This document shows, in pieces, positions 55,901-64,000 of a DNA stretch of 64,000 nt. Made by a program: the position numbers and the translations under genes. Below the pieces are notes generated by a model. The model worked only from the letters and a program-made list of their open reading frames with translations. It did no database searches and was not told the origin of the DNA. The DNA is from Lathyrus oleraceus (Eukaryota; Streptophyta; Magnoliopsida; Fabales; Fabaceae), in NCBI RefSeq assembly GCF_024323335.1, contig NC_066584.1, positions 430,989,319 to 431,053,318 on the forward strand, written 5' to 3'. Numbering within the stretch: the first letter of the stretch is position 1; each line of letters opens with the position of its first letter.

Positions 55901-56110
55901 TGTTGTGCTTTTGCCTGGGCTGCTCGCCGACTGAGGCAGTATATGTTGAACCATACTACCTTGTTGATTTCCAAGATGGATCCAGTGAAATACATCTTTG
56001 AGAAGCCGGCTCTCACTGGACGTGTTGCTCGTTGGCAGATGATCTTAACGGAATATGATATCCAGTACATGTCGCAGAAGGCTATCAAAGGTAGTATTTT
56101 GTCAGACTAT
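55640..56110 (+). pseudogene. Ogre pol: Ty3-type RNase H
   Basis: In the same frame: WNDDCQKAFDKIKEYLQKPPI, then LIMYLSVTENSMGCVLGQHDESG and KEHAIYYLSKKFTDCEIKYSQLEKTC. The first acidic residue of the usual MYTDAS motif is replaced (YLSVTE), as is common in Tat-lineage elements with a second RNase H, so this copy may serve as a connection rather than the active enzyme. Confidence 0.7.
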
Positions 56111-56219
56111 CTCGCCGAGCAACCGATCGACGACTATCAGCCGATGATGTTTGAATTCCCAGATGAAGACATCATGTATCTTAAGATGAAAGATTGTGAA
56201 GAGCCTCTTGTCGAGGAAG

Positions 56220-56630
56220 GACCGGATCCTGATGACAAGTGGACGTTGATGTTCGATGGGACTGTGAATGTAAATGGTAACGGTGTTGGTGCAGTGTTGA
56301 TCAATCCGAAAGGTGCCCATATACCTTTTTCTGCCAGATTGACTTTTGACGTCACCAACAATGAAGCTGAGTATGAGGCTTGTATCATGGGGATAGAAGA
56401 AGCCATTGATTTGAGGATCAAAACACTTGACATATTTGGAGATTCAACTCTAGTGATCAATCAGGTCAATGGAGATTGGAATACGAACCAGCCGCATTTG
56501 ATTCCGTATAGAGATTACAACAGAAGAATACTGATGTTCTTCAAGAAGGTGAAGCTGTATCATGTCCCCCGGGATGAGAATCAGATGGTTGATGCTTTGG
56601 CTACTTTATCCTCTATGATCAAAGTTCATT
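56220..56630 (+). pseudogene. Ogre pol: archaeal-type RNase H
   Basis: KWTLMFDGTVNVNGNGVGAVLINP, then TNNEAEYEACIMGIEEAIDL and LDIFGDSTLVINQVNGDW, ending VPRDENQMVDALATLSS. The Asp, Glu, Asp and final Asp of an active RNase H are all present. This is the second RNase H of the Tat/Ogre group and the likely active one in this copy. Confidence 0.8.
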
Positions 56631-56879
56631 GGTGGAATCATGTGCCACATGTTGCGGTAAATCGACTCGAGAGGCCTGCGTATGTGTTTGCAGCCGAGTC
56701 TGTTGTGATTGATGAGAAGTCGTGGTACTATGACATCAAGAACTTCCTCAAGAGCCAGGAATATCCTGAAGGTGCGTCAAAAAATGACAAGAAAACCCTG
56801 AGAAGGCTAGCTGGAAGCTTTTATTTGAATCAGGATGATGTGTTGTATAAGAGGAATTTTGACATGGTCTTGCTCAGAT

Positions 56880-57972
56880 GCGTGGATAGACACGAAGCAG
56901 ACATGTTGATGCAGGAAGTGCACGAGGGTTCGTTTGGTACCCATGCTGGTGGTCATGCAATGTCGAAGAAATTGTTGAGAGCCGGTTATTATTGGATGAC
57001 TATGGAGTCCGATTGTTTCAAATACGCTCGGAAGTGCCATAAGTGTCAAATTTATGCTGATAAGGTGCATGTACCACCAAGCCCGTTAAATGTCATGAAT
57101 TCGCCTTGGTCGTTCGCCATGTGGGGCATCGACATGATTGGGAAGATTGAGCGTACTGCTTCGAATGGACATCGATTCATCTTGGTTGCGATCGACTACT
57201 TCACCAAGTGGGTGGAAGCAGCTTCCTATGCTAATGTTACCAAACAAGTGGTTGCCCGGTTCATCAAGAAAGAAATCATCTGTCGTTATGGGGTTCCTGA
57301 GAGAATCATCACTGACAATGGTTCGAATCTCAATAGCGAGATGATGAAAGAGCTTTGTAAAGATTTCAAGATTGAACATCACAATTCTTCTCCTTACAGA
57401 CCGAAGATGAATGGTGCTGTAGAGGCGGCAAATAAGAACATCAAGAAGATTGTGCAGAAGATGGTCGTAACGTACAAGGATTGGCATGAGATGCTGCCTT
57501 TCGCTTTGCATGGGTACCGTACCTCAGTACGTACGTCGACCGGGGCAACCCCGTACTCCCTTGTGTATGGCATGGAAGCAGTCCTACCAGTTGAAGTGGA
57601 GATCCCTTCTCTGAGATTTTTGTTAGATGTCAAGCTGGACGAAGCCGAGTGGATTCGAACAAGGTTTAATGAGTTGAGCCTTATCGAAGAGAGACGGCTT
57701 GCAGCTGTGTGCGTCCTCGAAGCTATCAAAGAAGGATGAAGCGAGCCTTTGATCAGAAAGTGCTTCCTCGAAGCTATCAGATCGGTGATCTAGTTTTGAA
57801 GAGGATCCTTCCTCCCGGTACAGATAACAGGGGCAAGTGGACTCCTAATTATGAAGGTCCATATGTTGTGAAGAAGGTTTTCTCCGGTGGAGCCTTGATG
57901 CTTACAACTATGGATGGTGAAGATTTTCCGTCCCCTGTAAACTCAGATATAGTCAAAAAATACTTCGCATAA
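56880..57972 (+). pseudogene. Ogre pol: integrase, with one frameshift
   Basis: A zinc-binding HHCC segment (VHEGSFGTHAGGHAMSKK ... CHKCQ), then the catalytic core: first Asp in WGIDMIGKI (about 57127), second in IITDNGSNL (about 57308), Glu in NGAVEAANKN (about 57421). All three DDE residues are present. Near 57715-57735 the frame shifts: the main frame ends at 57739, and the C-terminal part MKRAFDQKVLPRSYQIGD ... GPYVVKKVFSGGALML ... SDIVKKYFA continues in another frame to the stop at 57970-57972. Integrase inserts the DNA copy and makes 5-bp duplications. Confidence 0.85.
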
Positions 57973-58690
57973 ATTGACCCGCTGGACAAAAAGAATAAAA
58001 GAGTCCAGGCAAAAAAGGGCATCCCGGCGAACCAAAAAAACAGAAAGAAAAGGTTCGGGCAAAAATTAGGGATAAAATGAAAAGAACTTGTACACCCGGT
58101 AAGTCGAAAACCCGCAAGGGCGGCTTAAGCAAAAATGGGTATCCCGGTGGATTGAAAACCCGAAAGGGCGATCCAGCCAAAAGAGGGATAAAGCGAAGAC
58201 TACAGTCTGAGTTATCTGTACTTCATCGCGTTTCGTTGTCTGCCATCTCAAAAGATGTGATCGGTCCAGTCATTCTTCTCAGAAAGCAAGGGTTGGGAGG
58301 AAAACTGATGATCTGTGAGTTATAACAGAATTGGGAAATAGTGGATGCCGTGTTCACATTGCCATTAGAATAGATTTTTCCTTTTGTGCGCAATTACCTC
58401 TTTCTAGGAATTGCTTCCCAATGTATTCGCCTTTTCAGACACATTTTCAATCAATAAAAGTCGTTATTCAGATAAATAGCTCTCTTGTTTTTATTTTACT
58501 GTTTTGTTTGCAAAAATGTCCGAATTTTTGATAAACATTGCATATAAAAACATGAAGGCTTAACAATAACTTGCAGGAAGATAAAACATTTGAAAATCAT
58601 TTTGAATGTTGAGGACACTTGAGCATATCTTGTCCATGTATCCCCTGGGGAATTTTGTTGTGCTGTTTTGCAGGTCGTTATCTGTGAGAA
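57973..58690 (+). other. Ogre 3' UTR, proximal part
   Basis: Non-coding after pol. It includes a G/A-rich portion (58000-58200) with loosely repeated GAAAACCCGCAAGGGCGG and GAAAACCCGAAAGGGCG segments about 60 bp apart, as known after Ogre pol. ORFs here are incidental. Confidence 0.6.
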
Positions 58691-59450
58691 TGCTTCCCCA
58701 GCAGATACTTCTCCAAGTAAGTTTGAGAGCTATCAGAGCTGTATTTTCCTTGCAGATGTCTGTGGATGGTGCCTTCTTCCGTAGCAGATCTAAGGATTGC
58801 CTATCCCCAGCAGGCCTGGAAGTAGATTATTCCCCAGTGAATATTTCCCCAGGAAAGTTCCCCATTGAGTTGGAGGGATGTTGTATCCCCGACGGAGTTG
58901 TCAGTGGAGCGTTGTTCCCCAGTAGTCGGGTTTGAAGTACTGTTATCCCCAGCGTGGTCGTGAGCGCTCATCCCCATTGGGTCCTGTGAAGGATGTCCTC
59001 AGTGGAGTCTATTCTTTCCCCAGCAACAGTTTTGTTTCTCCAGCATGAGTGAGAAGTCGGCGATCTCCCCGCAGAGTATTCCTCAAACAAAGTCTCCCCA
59101 CAGAGTCGGAATATCTGATCAGTTTTGGCTCCCCCCAGCCGGAGTTTTCTTCATTTGCATTTTGCATATAGTAATCATTGCATCCTCAAAAATGCGTAGC
59201 ATTTCCATTCATAATGGAGCATTACGCCATAGAAAAATTCAAACATACGCATTCATGTGTTCGCAACCAGTCAGACCGTATCCCCGGCAGAGGCGAATCG
59301 TTGTTCAACATCTGTACAACATGTTTGCTACAATTGCTCTTGATGGCGTTCAGGATTGATACCCCCCAGAGAGGGTTATTTCCTCATCCGTTGGTGAAAG
59401 GAAAGCATGTTTCTCCCCAGTGAGACCCCCTGCAAGCGTGTAGCCTTGCC
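58690..59450 (+). repeat. CCCCAG-rich segment of Ogre 3' UTR
   Basis: At least ten CCCCAG/CCCCAC motifs (for example near 58697, 58805, 58832, 58850, 58916, 58948, 59021, 59096, 59133 and 59416), mostly preceded by TT or T. Irregular spacing; not a tandem array. Confidence 0.65.
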
Positions 59451-59519
59451 CAGACATGTAGATGTCATTATCCTATCAGCACCCGCGTGTGTTATTTCTT
59501 TGGTGTCGGTAAACACCAT

Positions 59520-60625
59520 CTTTCGGTGCTTTCCCAGTCATGCGTAGTGTCTGGTCTTCTTTTGATGTCGGTAAACATCATCTTTCGATGTTCGTAACGT
59601 CGTCCTCCTTCCCTAGTGAAGCATTTCTCCTCTCCGTTGGTGTCGATAAACGTCGAGTTTTTCCCGATCATCCGTTGATGATTTGGTTGTGTTCATTATC
59701 CCCAGAAGAGTTTCCTCCTCTCCGTTGGTGTCGATAAACGTCGAGTTTTTCCTATGCGTCCGTTGACGTATAGTTGCTTATTCCCCACAGATCATTTGGT
59801 AATACCATATGATTCCCCTCAGAGTTTCCTCCTCTCCGTTGGTGTCGATAAACGTCGAGTTTTCCCTAGTCGTCCGATGACGTCTAGTTGTACCCTTCCC
59901 CATGCGGATTGACCTCTCCGTTGGTTTCGATAAACGTTGAGTTTTTCTCATTCGTCCGTTGACGTTTGATTGTATATCCTGTCCTCCAGTCATTCGTTAA
60001 TGTCTGGTTAATTCCCAGCCAGATTCCCCAGTAGAGTCGTCGGTGGCGTCCTATTCGGTTTTCGGTTGTTATACCCCTTTCCTAGTGAAGTTTCCTCCTC
60101 TCCGTTGGTGTCGATAAACGTCGAGTTTTTCCTAGTCGTCCGTTGACATCTAGATGTATTGCTTTCTGCCCAGTTCATCCATCGTCCGTTGATGTCTGGT
60201 CTCCTTCTCCGTTGGTGTCGATAAACGTCGAGCTTCTCCCGTTCGTCCGTTGACGTCTGGTCGAGTTTTCTCCTTCTCCGTTGGTGTCGATAAACGTCGA
60301 GCTTCTCCCTTTCGCCCGTTGACGTCTGGTCGAGTTTTCTCCTTCTCCGTTGGTGTCGATAAACGTCGAGGTTCTCCCTTTCGTCCTTTGACGTCTGGTC
60401 GAGTTTTCTCCTTCTTCGTTGGTGTCGATAAACGTCGAGCTTCTCCCTTTCGTTCGTTGACGTCTGGTCGAGTCTTCCCAGTTCATCCGTCGTCCGTTGA
60501 TGTCTGGTTACCTCTCCGTTGGTTTCGGTAAACGTCGAGTTTTTCCTGGTCGTCCTCCAGTTGAGTTACCTCTCCGTTGGTTTTGGTAAACGTCGAGTTT
60601 TTCCTAGTTGTCCGTTGGCATCTAG
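59520..60625. repeat. Minisatellite of Ogre 3' UTR (69-bp core)
   Basis: CCGTTGGTGTCGATAAACG blocks occur at 59634, 59722, 59836, 59918, 60102, 60209, 60278, 60347, 60416, 60516 and 60574. The four at 60209-60416 are spaced exactly 69 bp; flanking copies are more variable in length. 69 bp is 23 codons, so both strands remain open and give mirror ORFs at 60175-60486 (minus) and 60250-60531 (plus). Tandem repeats in Ogre 3' UTRs are known and are thought to seed satellites. Confidence 0.9.
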
Positions 60626-60854
60626 TTGTGATTTCTATTCCCATTCAGCGTCTTGAGATGTCTGGAAGTGGTTGTACCCTTGAGAGAAAAACCAGAAAAG
60701 AATCAAAATCCCCCGTAATAAATATCAGATCCCAGTGGACATTTCCGTTGGTGGATCCACGCATTGAGCAAATTTCTACGGTTCTTCGGTATTCAATCCC
60801 TGTTTACCCTGAAAGTCTGACAGCCGTTGCTCTCATCCATTCGGGTTCCCAGTT

Positions 60855-60871
60855 GATTGAATAGGGGCAGC
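60855..60871 (+). promoter_or_regulatory. Polypurine tract of Ogre
   Basis: GATTGAATAGGGGCAGC directly before TGTAGCACCTC; the core AGGGGCAG is short, as is typical of Ogre. Confidence 0.65.
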
Positions 60872-60890
60872 TGTAGCACCTCAAATTTGC
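60872..60890 (+). repeat. Remnant of Ogre 3' LTR (19 bp)
   Basis: TGTAGCACCTCAAATTTGC is identical to 43224-43242, then sequence changes at once to the gag of another element. All of the remaining roughly 4.86 kb of the 3' LTR is missing. Confidence 0.8.
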
Positions 60891-62548
60891 TACAGCTATC
60901 AGATATAGTAGGGCCATCTCAAAACTTCCAGCACAGACAGGACAGACCCAGAAGACAGTTTACAAAGATCAATATGACTTTAGCACAAGCACTGCGGGGT
61001 ATGCTAAAAGCAAATTTGATTACCCTCAGAGATCCTCCTGCAAATCCCAACACTACTTCTCCTCGTTATAATCCCAATGCCAGGTGTGCATATCACTCTG
61101 ATAGCCCCGGGCATGATACAAACGATTGTTGGTTGTTGAAGAATAAGATTCAGGATATGATCGACGCTGGAGAAATTGAATTTGATCCTCCAGAGACTCC
61201 TAATGTCATCACTGCTCCTATGCCTAATCATGACAAGACTGTTAATGATGTGGATGACAATTCTCACATTTCTAATGTAGCTGACTTAGCATCTCCTCTC
61301 CTGACCATCAAGAAGAAGTTGTTGCAAGATGGTTTATTTCCAGGTTGTGCTGAAAATTGCGATCTCTGTATACCCCGACCCAATGATTGCTTGAAGTTGA
61401 GGAGTGGTATTCAACGGCTGATGGATGATCGCACAATTCTCTTCGAAAAGATTCCTAAGGTGGAAAACCCTATTGAAGAAATATCTGTGATTGCTAGGTC
61501 CAAAGTTCCGGTGAAGATTACCGCTACTAAAGTGCCTGTGAAGATTATTGTTGAGCCCAAGGTAGCTCCCCTAATTATTACTGCACCTGGCCCAATACCG
61601 TATTCCTCAAGCAAAGCCATTCCGTGGAATTATGGAGGTGATGTTTACATCCATGGCGTGAAGCAAGATGATAATTCTACTAATCCTAATGACGTTGACA
61701 TTATTGGGACTAGTAAAATTACTCGAAGCGGAAGGATCTTTTCTCTAGAAATCTCTCCTCCCATCCCTGAAACTCGAGGAAAGGAACCAGTAATCAATCC
61801 TTCTCAGTCAAGGACACCAGTCGAAGTTATTACCGAAGTTGTTGCCAAGCAGGAAATGGAAGAAATGCTGAAAATCATCCGCAAGAGTGATTTTGATGTG
61901 GTAGAACAGCTGGGGCATACTCCGTCTAAAATTTCGATGTTATCCTTGTTGTTATCTTCTGAATCTCATGCCAATGCATTGATAAAATTCCTGAAGACCG
62001 CTCATGTACCTCAGGAGACATCTGTCGATCAGTTCGAAAACTATGTTGCTAACCTGACTGTCGACAATGGCCTAGGTTTTTCCGATGCTGACCTGACACC
62101 AGCAGGAAAGAATCATAACAAAGCTCTGCACATCTCCATTGAGTGTAAGGGGATCACCTTGGCTCACGTGTTGATCGATAATGGCTCTTCTTTGAATGTT
62201 CTACCGAAAGCTGTACTCGGTAAGCTTGACTATAAAAGCCTTGAACTGAAGCCTAGTGACGTTGTGGTGCGTGCTTACGATGGTGCGAAGAGTGTTGTCC
62301 ATGGTGAAGTGGTTCTCCCTATCAAGATAGGACCTCAAATTTTCAACACTACCTTTCATGTAATGAACATTCGTCCTGCCTATTCCTGCTTGCTGGGACG
62401 CCCTTGGATTCATGGGGCAAGTGCTGTAGCGTCATCTCTCCATCAAAAGCTGAGGTATCCAATAGAGGGTAAGATTGTCACTGTGTGTGGAGAAGAAGAG
62501 TATATGGTCAGTAGTGTGCATACCTTCAGATACGTCAAGATGGATGGT
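60891..62548 (+). pseudogene. gag-protease fragment of a second Ogre-type element
   Basis: Open through the whole segment, about 550 codons. It starts inside gag (QALRGMLKANLITLRDP), with the zinc-knuckle variant CAYHSDSPGHDTNDC (near 61088), CAENCDLCIPRPNDC (near 61350), the protease site LIDNGSSLNVLPKAV (near 62170; Asp-Asn-Gly instead of Asp-Thr-Gly) and LLGRPWIHGAS (near 62390). It aligns with residues about 445-1010 of the Ogre gag-pro at 50814-54254 but is clearly diverged, so it belongs to another subfamily. It has no start and is cut at 62548 within the segment matching YVEVDGE by a minus-strand LTR. Confidence 0.8.
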
Positions 62549-64000
62549 TGTCGCATCCGCGAAAAAACAACCGGCGGGACTCAAATAAAGACACAACACA
62601 GAGCCGTCACTGCACGTTATTTATCCCAAAATAGGGAAAGGAAACGCTCAGAAAAACCTGGAAAGGAAATGGTCTCGCGACCAAAGAGAAAGGGTAAGGG
62701 AGTCGGTTACGCAAGGGGAAGGTATTAGCACCCCTCACGTCTGTCGTACTCGACGGGATCCACGTTCTAAGAAAATAAAAGGTTGCTAAAACATCACACA
62801 CACACTCACCGAAGACAACACAGGTGGGGTTAAGAGAAAGAGAGCTCGATAGGACGTCGCATCCTATGCCTACATATCTCGTCTGGAACGAGAATCAGAG
62901 CCACTGTAGTTCGGCTTACGCACGCCAAACAACACAAAACAAATAAACAGATGGCAAACGTGGAGCCCGACAACCACTCGATGGAATTACGTCAGCATCC
63001 GAACCAAAACACGCACAAAACGGCAAACGTGGAGCCCGACTGCCAATCAATGGACTTACGTCAGCATCCGAACCAAACACACAATCAGATAACAAGCAAA
63101 CACACACAAAAAAGGAAAAAAAGTGCCAGGAGAGGTCTCGCACGACCTCCTGCCTACATACCTCGTCTGGAACGAGGATCAGGGCGATGTAGTTCCCCTT
63201 CAAGGGAAAGAAAATCTAGCCAGAAACCGAGGGAAGACGCACTACCAGGGAGCTGGACTCGAGCCTAGTGTTGTCATGCATCATTACCCTATGTTCAGGT
63301 TTCTACCTACTTGCGCAACTGCAAGCTAATCCTATCCAGGAAGAAAGCAAGCATACAAGCATACAGATCAAAACAAGCATTTCAAGCAAATATTCACATA
63401 GCACACACTATAACCAATCAAGTGAGGCTCAAACAATGGGTTTGACTGCCGAAGCAAGTCATCTGTACATGGGTAGTATTCGCTCTTAACCTTGCCATTA
63501 CGAGGCTAAGGTGAAGCAGATGAAAGGTGAGTGAAGATTAGACTTCACAGCTCTTATCCCTGACCAGGGAGAGCTTCAGACAAAGGAGCGTGGGTCCAGA
63601 ATGGAGGGACCCTTCTACGCTCAAAGACTCTGACTCGATTGTGCAACAGCACAGGATCTTGGGTTTGTGTCCCAATGCATCAACACACAGCCGTGTGAGC
63701 AGAGGGACGACTCACAGAATAGTGGGGGATAGATTGCATATCCCTTGGGTTCCGCCAATTGCCTCATAAAGGTCTTTACCTGCTTGGCACAAAAGTAAAC
63801 AATCACAATCATCGCCTCTTAAGGAGGACTTCAGACAGTTGCCTGGCCAGGTAACAGGCCAGGTCTTCCAGACTACATGAAGAATAGAAGTCCTACCTCA
63901 AGTGGTTTAAAAACCAAGCAACAGCAAGCAAGTTCTTAAAGAACTGTAAGCGACTTAATGTACCTGAAATCAATCAAGTATCATCAGTACTCAGACAAAC
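62549..64000 (-). mobile_element. Minus-strand Ogre LTR, running off the window
   Basis: Begins TGTCGCATCCGCGAAAAAAC, the reverse complement of the Ogre LTR end. Its content matches 46450-48107 read backwards (GGGTGCTAATACCTTCC counterpart at 62716-62732, the Ogre hairpin near 63840). Because the LTR terminus abuts foreign coding sequence, not a PBS, it is the outer end of a 3' LTR or of a solo LTR. The candidate TSD is ATGGT at 62544-62548; its partner is outside the window. A 69-bp duplication (GGCAAACGTGGAGCCCGAC at 62953 and 63022) mirrors that in the plus LTR. Confidence 0.8.

Larger units (their letters stand above)
43224..60890 (+). mobile_element. Ogre element (Ty3/gypsy, Tat lineage), nearly complete but with 3' LTR lost
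   Basis: A 17.7 kb unit: 5' LTR (43224-48107), PBS, ORF1, gag-pro, putative intron, pol with RT, two RNase H domains and integrase, a 2.9 kb 3' UTR, PPT, then only the first 19 bp of the 3' LTR. With a full 3' LTR it would reach about 22.5 kb, the size known for Ogre. An extra ORF before gag, a non-coding gap between pro and RT, and giant LTRs are Ogre features. Damage is light: one stop in ORF1, one in RT and one frameshift in integrase. With no second LTR end, no TSD can be scored. Confidence 0.85.

Noticed and set aside
50925..57972. Endogenous pararetrovirus
   Set aside because: LTRs, PBS/PPT, integrase and dual RNase H show Ty3/gypsy elements; no movement protein or caulimovirid coat features were seen.
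60175..60531. Overlapping repetitive ORFs on both strands as repeat-protein genes
   Set aside because: They are produced by a 69-bp minisatellite whose unit is a multiple of three; neither has a start context or domain.
59520..60625. CRISPR-like array
   Set aside because: The repeats are contiguous 69-bp units without unique spacers, in a eukaryotic retroelement 3' UTR.

Overview
The window is plant nuclear DNA made almost entirely of nested LTR retrotransposons; I find no host gene, rRNA, tRNA gene or CRISPR array. Ogre/Tat elements with LTRs of 4.5-4.9 kb, a Sirevirus-type (SIRE/Maximus-like) copia element and an Athila-type element together point to a large-genome legume, most likely tribe Fabeae (pea, vetch, lentil, faba bean). 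The species is inference; the element types are read from the sequence.

Layout. 1-2250: non-coding, LTR-like DNA with two clusters of short dyad-symmetric motifs. 2254-5150 plus 14575-15763: 3' part of a Sirevirus-type copia element (broken envelope-like ORF, two polypurine tracts, 3' LTR). It is split by an Athila-type Ty3 element at 5151-14574 (TSD CTAAG). 15764-17079 plus 21557-21656: a tandem-repeat-rich LTR-like sequence, split by an Ogre-type solo LTR at 17080-21551 (TSD TATGG). 21657-23118: 3' end and LTR of another probable Athila-lineage element. 23690-34655: a Tat-lineage Ty3 element (TSD CACCC) with many stop codons, a 1.2 kb solo LTR inside its protease gene (28263-29469, TSD GTTGG) and a truncated antisense extra ORF. 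It sits in a minus-strand Ogre-like LTR fragment (23553-23689, 34661-35089, 39789-41683), which is also broken by a minus-strand Ogre solo LTR at 35090-39783 (TSD CTTTC). 41684-43223: start of another LTR. 43224-60890: a nearly complete Ogre element (5' LTR 4.9 kb, tRNA-Arg type PBS, ORF1, gag-pro, putative intron, pol with dual RNase H, long 3' UTR with a 69-bp minisatellite) whose 3' LTR is cut to 19 bp. 60891-62548: gag-pro fragment of a second Ogre. 62549-64000: minus-strand Ogre LTR running off the window.

The coding parts work together as retroelement machinery: gag forms particles, protease matures polyproteins, RT/RNase H copies RNA primed at the PBS and PPT, and integrase inserts the DNA, leaving the 5-bp duplications seen here. 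All pol regions carry stops, frameshifts or deletions; the only long intact ORFs are Ogre gag-pro and a chimeric gag-pro ORF. Most interesting: the antisense ORF with its own TATA box in the Tat element, a frame-compatible intron between Ogre gag-pro and pol, dyad motif clusters near LTR promoters, a 69-bp minisatellite open on both strands, and stop codons concentrated where C-to-T change is the simplest explanation.
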